Part shown: positions 7,823 to 16,800 of the stretch, piece after piece
How the letters are laid out: each line of letters opens with the position of its first letter
How positions within the stretch are numbered: the first letter of the stretch is position 1
Origin: Micromonospora sp. NBC_01813
GTDB lineage: Bacteria; Actinomycetota; Actinomycetes; Mycobacteriales; Micromonosporaceae
Length of the DNA stretch: 64,000 nucleotides
NCBI RefSeq assembly: GCF_035917335.1
Contig: NZ_CP109067.1
Span: 7,563,001-7,627,000, forward strand
Direction of reading: 5' to 3'
Program-made: the position numbers and the translations under genes
The notes under the pieces: generated by a model
Databases searched by the model: none
What the model was told of the DNA's origin: nothing
What the model saw: the letters and a program-made list of their open reading frames with translations, nothing else

Positions 7823-10800
7823 TCAGTGGAGCGGCGCTGGCAGCCGTCCGTCGATCAGCTCCGCGACAGCAGTGTCGCCCAGATGCAGCGGGGCCGCCGC
7901 GATCTTCGCCGCGCGAGCCGCCGACCAGTACGCCGCCGCCAGCTCCGGGTTCACCAGGCCGTGCACCAGCGGCAGGTCCGGCCGGTCCGCCTGCAGCAGC
8001 GACTCCAGCTGACAGGATGCCACCGTGTCCGGCAGCGCACCGCGTGCCGCGTACCCGGCGACCGCCGCCGCCGGCAGACCGGCGGGCAGGACGCGCCGCA
8101 CCGGGCCGCAGGAGAGCAGCCCGCCGCCGACCACCAGCACGTCGCCGTCGCGGCGCATCCGCCGCAGCGCGCCGGCCGTACTCACACAGTGCGGGAACGA
8201 GTCGTCGACCAGCACCGTCCCCGGGCGCAGCCGATCCACCTCGACGATCTCGGTGGCGCTGCTCACCGCCGCGACGATGGTCGCCGCCGCGTACACCTGC
8301 GCTGCGGCCGTCGGCGTCGAATCGGCCCAGACTAGCTCACCCCGGTAGCCGAGGCGCCGCAACCGGTCCGGGTAGTCGGCCAGCCGGCGCCGACTGGCCG
8401 GCAGATCGGCCAGCACGATCTGTGGCGGATGCGGCCCACCCTGGCTCAGCAGCAACTCCAGCGCCGACCGGCCGATCGAGCCCAGTCCGACCACGGCGAG
8501 CGGACCGGCGGCGAGATCACGCCCGGCGGCGTCGAGCGCCGCCAGCGTGGTCAGCACCACCGACGTGGCGGTCGCCGCGTGCCCGGTCGTCACCCGTACC
8601 GCCGAATTCACCTGCCGCAGTACGTCGAAGCCGTAGCCGGTGAACGACGGCACCAGCCCGGCGAGCGACACACAGCGAGCTCCCTGGCCCGCCGCGAGCT
8701 CGACCGCCCGAGCCACGACACCGGCGACACCGGTGCCGGGCCTCCCGGTGGATCCGGCGGCGAGTTCGTCGGCGAACAGCGGCAGGCAGACGAAGCCGGA
8801 CCGCCCGTACGGGGTCACCAGCTCCTCCAGCAGGCGGGGCGCGCCGTCCGGGAACAGCAGCTCGCGGATCTGCTCCCGGGGCAGCGCCGCCGCCGGCACC
8901 CCGGCCAACCTCGCCAACTGGGCCGGCGCCGGCAGGTAGCCGACGATCGCCGCGTCCAGCGCGGCCCCGGGCCGGTCGCTGGCGGCGGCCTGCGGCGCGG
9001 GCCGGGCCGCGGCGATCAGGTCGGCCGCCATCGCGGCGACGAAGTCGGCGAAGCGCTCCGGGTCCAACGCCTGCGGAGCGGCCCGGACGGTGACCCGCAG
9101 CCCGGCGTCGACCGGCCGGGCGGTCAACAGCACATCGGTGCCGACCGGCGGCGGCTCCAGTTCGCTGTCGCCGTCGTCCCAGCGCAGCGTCAACCCGCCC
9201 GGCGCGCCGTCTCCAGCCGGTCCGATTCCGGTGAGTCCGATCCCGGTGAAGTCGAGAGAGCTGAAGATGAACTGCGCCCCGGCCAGCATCGCCGCCGGCC
9301 CACCGCCCGAGGACTCGGCCGAGGTCAGCTCCCCTTCAGTGCCGTACCGCCGGGCCGCGGCGACCTCGCCGGCCACCTGGGCCAGATCGTCGCCGAACGC
9401 CCGCCCGGCCCCGGCGATCCGCAACGGCAACAGCACCGCGCACGGTCCGAAGAGCCGATGCAGGTCCGGCAGCGGGTGATCCCGGCCGGTCACCGTCAGA
9501 CCGATCACCAGGTCGTCCTGGCCGGTCAGCCGGGCCAACCCCCGGCGGTACGCGGTGAGCACCGGCGCGTACCCGCTGGTGCCCGCGGCAGCGGCCAGCC
9601 GGCTCAGCGCGGCGGACACCGTACCGTCCAGAGTGAACCCGGCGGTCTGCGCCGGCCTGGTGACTGCGGTCGCCGCGGACCCGGTCGAGGTGCGCCCGGT
9701 CGAGGTGCGCAGCATCGGCGGCCGGTACGGCTGCCCGAACCGTTCCCGCCACCAGTGGTGCGCCTGCGGATCCGGATCGTCCGGCCGTTGCCGCAACCAG
9801 GCCACGTAGTCACGCAACGTCGTGCGTAGCGGCGCGACGTCGACTGGCTGCCCGGCGGTCAGCCTGTCGTGCAGCGCCAGCAGTTCCTGGCCGAGCAGGG
9901 CGGCACTGTAGCCGTCACCGATCAGATGGTGGGCGTGCACCAGCAGGACGTGCTCGTCCGGCCCGACCGTCAACACCAGCAGCCGCAGCAACGGCCAGGC
10001 CCACGGCTCGAGCGACCGCTGACGTTCGAGCGCCACCCGGTCGTCGACCAGATCGGCCGACTCGATCGTCTCGAACCGCACCGGCAGCCGCAGCGTCGCC
10101 GGCAACTCCTGCTGCACCGCCGGCCGGGCCCCGGCCGGGAACACCGTACGCAGCATCGGATGCCGGGCCACGACGACGTCGACCGCCTGCTGGAAGCGAC
10201 GCCGGTCCAGCCGGCCGGACAGCCGCAGCCGGGCCAGCCAGGTCGAGCTGCTGCCCGGCGCGACAGCCTCGGCGAGCAGGAAGCCACGCTGGGCGGGGGC
10301 CAGCGGAAACGGCCGTGGATCGTAGGCCACCGTCGACGTATCTGGAGCCGACGTATCCGGAGCCGACGTTTGCGCTGTCGGCACCCCGGCGGCGGCTTCG
10401 TCGATCGCCGCGGCCAGCCCGGCCAGGGTGCGGTGGTCGTAGATCACCGTCGGGCGGGGCATGACCGGGAAGCGTTCCCGCAGCCGGGCGAATACGTCGA
10501 GGGCCACGATGGAGTCGCCACCGATGGCGAAGAAGTCGTCGTCGCGGTGCACAGCGGGCAACCCGAGCACGGTCTGCCACACCTGCGCCAACTGCCGCTC
10601 GGTGCCGGTACGCGGTGCTTCACCAGCGACAGGCAGCGGTGCCTCACCAGCAGCCGGCAGCGGTGCCTCGCCGGTTGGCTCCGGCTCCTCGCCCGGCAAC
10701 TCGGCGAGTAGTTGCCGGTCCACCTTGCCGCTGGCGGTCGTCGGCAACTCCCGTACCAACTCGATCCGGGCCGGAACCCACGACGGCGGCAGCCGGTCGG

Positions 10801-13800
10801 TGAGGTGCCGGCGCAGGTCGGCGGCGGCCGTCGTGGCGGCCGCGGCCGGGTCCCGCAGCTGCGCGTACGCGACGAGCCGGGGATACGGCTGCGTCTGGAG
10901 CAGCACCACCGCCGCACTGACCGCCGGGTGGCTGCCCAGCGCCGACTCGATCTCACCCGGTTCGATCCGGTGACCGTGCAACTTCACCTGGTCGTCCAGC
11001 CGGCCGAGGAACTCCAGGTCCCCGGTGGCTCCGATCCGGACCCGGTCGCCGCTGCGGTACCAGCGCCGACCGTCGCGGTGCACGAACGCCGCCCCGGTCA
11101 GCTCCGGCTCGTCCAGGTAGCCGGCGGTCAGCCCGGGGCCGGCGATCTGCAACTCGCCGGCCTCGCCCGGCGGGCAGGGCCGCCCAGCGGCGTCGACGAC
11201 GGCCAGCGTCGCGCCCGCCACCGGCCGGCCGATCGGCACCCGCCGTAGGCCGTCGGCCGGCCGCCGGTCGATCAGGAACCAGGCGGCGTTGATGGTCGCC
11301 TCGGTCGGCCCGTACAGGTTGGTGATCCGGTGCCCGGGGCCGAACAGGTCGAACCAGCGCCGTACCTGGCCGGGGGGCAGCGCCTCCCCGCCGACGTGGA
11401 TCCAACGCAGCGCCGACAGGTCGGGTCGCCGCCCCTGGGCGGCCCGCCGCCCGGCCGCCGCCAGTAACTGCCCCCACACCGTGGGCACCGAACTCCAGAC
11501 CGTCAACCGGCCCTGCTCGATCCGGTCGAGCAAGTCGTCGGGATCGCGCAGCAGCCGCGGTGCCAGCACGACGACCGTCGCGCCGACCAGCAGCGGTGCC
11601 AGCAGTTGCCGGACCGAGGCGTCGAAGCCCAGCGACGAGGTCTGCGCCAGCCGGTCCCCGCCGTGGTAGCCGAAGGTGTCGACCGCCCAGTGTAGATAGT
11701 TTGCCATCGAGCGGTGGCTGACCGGCACGCCCTTCGGTCGGCCGGTCGACCCCGAGGTGAAGATGACGTACGCCGTACCGTCGGGGTCCGGCGTAGCCGC
11801 ACCGTCCACTGCACCGTCCACTGCACCGTCGACGGTCGCGTCGATCGTCGTCTCGTCGGCGATGACCGCGTCGAGGTCGACCGTCCTCAGCTCGGCCAGT
11901 GCGTTCGCCACCGCTGCGGATTCGGCGTCGTGCAGCAGCACCCGCACGCCGCAGCGCCGCAGCGCGTCGCCGTGGCGGGTCGCCGGGTGGGTGACGTCCA
12001 GCGGCACCCAGCCGGCTCCGGCGCGCAGCACCCCGACGATCGCGGCCACGGCGGCGGGTCCGCGTGCGGCCAGCAACCCGACCAGGTCGCCAGGTTGGAC
12101 CCCGTGCCGGCGTAGCGTGCCGGCGACCCGGTCGGCGGCAGCATCCAACTGTCCGTACGTCATCCGCAGCGCGCCCGCTTCGACCGCGACGGCGGCGGCC
12201 TGCTGGCGGCACACCTGCCCGATCCGGTCCACGACCTGCTCCACCACCCGGGACGCCGGTTCAGCGCCGGGCAGCGGCGGGGCGGCCAGTGCGGCGAGTT
12301 CGGCCAGGTGCTCGGCGGCCAGCCCGGCCACGGTCGCCCGGTCGAGCAGCGCCACCGGATGGTTCCAGGCGAACCGGAGCCGCTGCCCGTCCTGCCAGCA
12401 GAGCAGTCCCAGCTGGGTGCCGGCCGAGGCGGTGCCGGCGGCGTCCGGCGACACCTGGACCGGGCAGTCCGGATCCGCGGCGACCGGGAAGCGGGCGAAG
12501 CTGAAACTGGCCGGGCTGGCGGTGGCCAGGCGTCCGCCGTGCCGGGGCAACGAACGGGCCAGATCGATCGCGTCGACCGAGCCGTGCCGCTGTGCGACCA
12601 GCCAGGCGGCCCGTACTCGGGCGGCGAGTTCGACCGGCGGCTCGGCCGGGTCGACGTCGACGGTGACCGGCAGGGTGTCGGCGAACGGTCCGACGACGCG
12701 GTCGATGCCGGGCAGCCGGGCGTCGCGGCCGGCCCGGGCCACCGACACGGTGACGGTGCGCTGCCCGCTCCACCGGGCGAGGCACCGGGCGTACCCGGCG
12801 AGCAGGAGGTGGAACAGCGACACCTCGGCGGCGGCGGCCCGCCGGGTCAGCGCGGCCACGGTGTCCGGGTCGACGGCGACCTGATGGGTGGCGTACGGCG
12901 GCGCGGGCTGCGCCGAGGCGTCGCGCCACGGTAGCCGCAGCCCGGCCGGCCACGACGCCAGGGTTTCCCGCCAGAAATCAAGATCCTGCGGCCGCGCGGT
13001 GGTCGCGGCCGCCAGTTGGTCGCGGAACGCCGTCGGCAACGGCGCAAGTTGCGGTACGCGGCCGGCGGCGAGCGCGCCGTAGGTGTGCCACAGTTCCTCG
13101 CTGAGCACACTGAGGCTCACCCCGTCCCCGGCGGCGTGGTGCAGCACCAGCACCAACTGGGCGAAGGCGGAGTCGGGGTCGGCGCGGACCAGCACGGCGC
13201 GCAGCGGCGGCCGGCGGGTCAGGTCGATCGGCTCGTTGCACAGCCGCTCGGTGAGCTGATCGACGTCCTCGGTGCCGCCGTGGATCTCGTACCAGTCGGT
13301 CAGCGGCACCGGCGGGCCGACCAGTTGGCGTGGTGCGCCGGTGCCGTCGACGAGCCACCGCATCCGCAGCATCGGGTGTCGGCCCATCACGTACGCGAGG
13401 GCCTGTCCGAGCAGTTCCTCGTCGAGCGGCCCGGTGATGGCGTGGCGGACGAACCCGTACGCGGGCACCTGCGGGTAGAGCTGGCGCAGGGTGTGGAACG
13501 CCAGCTGCACCCCGGACAGCGCGAACAACTCCACGTTGTCGTCGCTGCCCACGGTGACCGGCATCGGCACCGCCGCAGCCGGCGACACCACTGTGGATGA
13601 CGGCGTCGGGGCGGCGAGCCGGTCGACGAGTTCGGCGATGGTGCCGTGCTCGAAGAACAGGGTGGTGGGCAGCGGCTGGTCGAGTTCTTCTTCGAGGGTC
13701 TTGACCAGGTCGATGGCGGTCAGCGAGTCCAGGCCGAGGGAGAGGAACGGCGCGTCGTCGGCGATCTGCGCCGGGTCGCGCTCCAGCGCCTGGGCCAGCA

Positions 13801-16800
13801 GCCGGCGGATGATCGCCGCCACCGCGTCAGGCGCTTGACCACCAGATGCGGGCACAGCCGGGCTCGCCGACGCATCCGGCGTGCGGGCGGCGACGGTGTC
13901 CATGGCACGTTCGGTGGTGGCGGTGGTTGCAGTGGTGGCGGTGACTGCGGTCAGCCGGGCGATCACCAGGTGGGCGGTGGGTCGGCGTAGCGCCGACCGC
14001 AGGGCCGGCACCGCGTCGGTGACCGGCAGCGCCGGCAGGCCACGGGCGGCCAGCCGCGCGGCGATCCCCGGATGGGCGGCCATGCCTGCGTCGGCCAGCG
14101 CCGAGAAGGCGACGGTACGCAGCGGCCCACCGGCTGCCCGCTCGATGGCGGCGAACGTGTCCAGGAAGGCGTTCGCCGCCGCGTAGTCGCCGACCGCGCC
14201 GGCGAGGCCGGGCAGCAGGGCGCTGACCGAGGAGAACGCCACCACGACCGGCGGGCGTCGGCCGTGCCGGCGTAGCGCCCGGATCAGCAGGAAACTGCCC
14301 CGTACCTTCGGGGCCAGCACGGCCTGCAACTGCGCCACCGGCTTGGACCGCAGCGTGCCGGGTCGGACCACCCCGGCGGCGTGGAACACCCCGCTGAGGT
14401 CGGGTAGCCCGGCGATCAGCGCGTCGACGTCGTCGGCATCGGTGACGTCGCAGCGGCGGTAGTCGACCTGCGCGCCGAGGGCACCCAGCCGGTCGAGCAG
14501 TCCGGCCGGGGCGGTGGCGGCGCGCCCGGCCAGCACGATCCGCCGGCATCCGTCGGCGGCGAGGTCCGCGGCGAGCGCGGCGCCGACTCCGCCGGTGCCA
14601 CCAATGATCAGCTGTACGCCGTCGACGTCGACCGGATCCTTCTCGTCTACCGTGGACGGCTCGGCCGGGGAGAGCTGGCGGCCCAGCCGCTGCCCGGCCC
14701 GCCACGCCACCGGGCTCGCCTGCACCGCGCTCGGCTGCATGTCGCTTGCCAGCACTGCCGCGTCGAGTTCGGCCACCAACGCCGCCAGTCGGGCCGGTAC
14801 GTCGTCGGCGCGCGACAGATCCAACCCGCGTACCATCCGGTCCGGGTGTTCGTCGGCGAGCGCTGCCGTCAGCCCGGTGATCAGGCTCTGCACCGGATCC
14901 GGTTGCTCGCCGGCCGCGCCGGTGCAGACCGCGTCCTGGGTGACCACCAGCAGCCGACCGCCGCCGTCGGGCAGTGCGGCCACGAACTCGGCGAACTCGC
15001 GCAGGGTGGCGTCGACCACCGAGTCCAGCTGAACCACATCGGCCGCGCCGGCCGCGCCGAGGCCAGCCGGATCAGCCAGGTACACCGTCACCTCGGCCGC
15101 GCCGAGGCCGGCGGCGATGCCTGCGGTGAGGCCTGCGGCGATGCCGGCGGTGGGGCCTGCGGTGAGGTCGACACCGCGCGCGGTCAGCAGGTCGCGCAGC
15201 CCGTCAGCGAGTGGGCCGCCGACGGCGGCACCCGGCCCGGTCAGCTGCACCGAGACGGGCATCGCACCGGGCGGAGCCGGGTGCGGCGACCAGCTGACCT
15301 GATGGATCAGCCCGGCGAGGTCACTGGCCGGACCCGCGTCCGAAGCGGCAGCGGGCAGCCAGTGCCGTCGCCGCTGGAACGGGTACGTCGGCAGGGCGAC
15401 CCGCTGCCATCGGCCGCCAACTATCCGGGCCCGGTCCAGCATCGGGGTCCGGTCCAGCATCGCTACCCGGTCCAGCGCCGCGCCGTGCTGCCACAGTGTG
15501 CCGGCCAGGCCGAGCAGGCCGCTGTCGTCATCCACCGGGGTCAGCAACGTCAACCCGGCGGGGCCCGATCCGGGCGACGCGTCGCGCACCGCCCCGGCCA
15601 GGGCCTGCGGTTCGACCCCGACCACGATGTCGTACCCCTGGTCGAGCAGCTCCCGTAGCCGGGCCGGGAACCCGGGTGCGCCATCGGGGCAGCCGGCAGC
15701 CTTCGCGACCGCCTCGGCGACGGGCAGTTCCCCGGTCACCGCCGCTGCCGCCAACTCGCCGGCACCGTCGCCGAGTACGGCGTCCGGGGTGACACCCCAG
15801 TCGGCGAGTTGTCCGCAGACCGCCGCCGCGTACACCACCAGCAGCGGCGCGGCGACACCGGCGGCGGCCCGTCGGCCAGCGGTGGCGGCGTCGCTGTCGG
15901 TGTCGGTGTCGCCGAGCAGCCAGTGGCGCAGCGGCTGCCCGGCCACGTCGCCGACAGCCGCGCAGGTCTCGTCGACGATGCGGCGGAACACCGGCATCGA
16001 CCGGTACAGCGCGCGGCAGGACTCGGCCGGCGGCACGGACGTGCCGGTGAACACGAACGCCGTCCGGGGTCGCCGTACCACCTCGGTGAGCTGGCCGGAC
16101 GCGGCGGCGGTGAGCCGGGCGGCGAGCGCGGCGGTGCTGTCGGCGACGACGGCCACCCGGTGCGGCCGGTCGTCCCGGGCGGTGTCGACCGTCGCGCACA
16201 CCGCGCCCGGATCCAGGTCGGGGTGGTCGGTCAGATGTCCGGCGAGGGCCCGCAGCGACTGGCGCAGCGCGGTTTCGGTCGCCGCTGAGCAGGTCGACAG
16301 GTACGCCCCGGCACCGTCCGGTGAGGTAGCGGACGTCGGGGTCGGCGCGGCCTGCTGCAGGATGACGTGCGCGTTGGTGCCGCCGAACCCGAACGCGTCG
16401 ACCCCGGCGACCAACGGACCGTCGTCGGCCCAGTCCCGTACCTCGGTGACCACCTCGAACCCGGCCCCGGCCAGGTCCAGCCGGGGTGACGGCGTGTCGA
16501 CGTGCAGCGACGGCGGCAACTGGCGGTGCCGTAGCGCCAGCGCCACCTTGACCAGGCTCGGCATCCCGGCGGCGTTGAGCAGGTGACCGAGGTTCGACTT
16601 GACCGAGCCGAGCAGCCTCGGTCGGCCGTCCGGACGCGGCGGGAAGGCGTACGCCAGCGACCGCACCTCCACCGGGTCGCCGAGCGGCGTGCCGGTGCCA
16701 TGCGCCTCCACGTACGACACCGTCGCCGGGTCGACGCCACTGTCCCGGTACGCCTGCGTGATCACTTCCCGTTGGCGCAGCGGGTTCGGTGCCATCAGGC

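Noticed and set aside
7823-8900. C-terminal segment as a conventional SDR-type thioester reductase domain
   Set aside because: It lacks the N-terminal TGxxGxxG and YxxxK arrangement; its motif order fits acyl-ACP reductase better.
8429-9829. Long open frame on the plus strand opposite the megasynthase
   Set aside because: It is an antisense shadow of GC-rich coding DNA with no protein pattern; the megasynthase frame has clear domains on the other strand.
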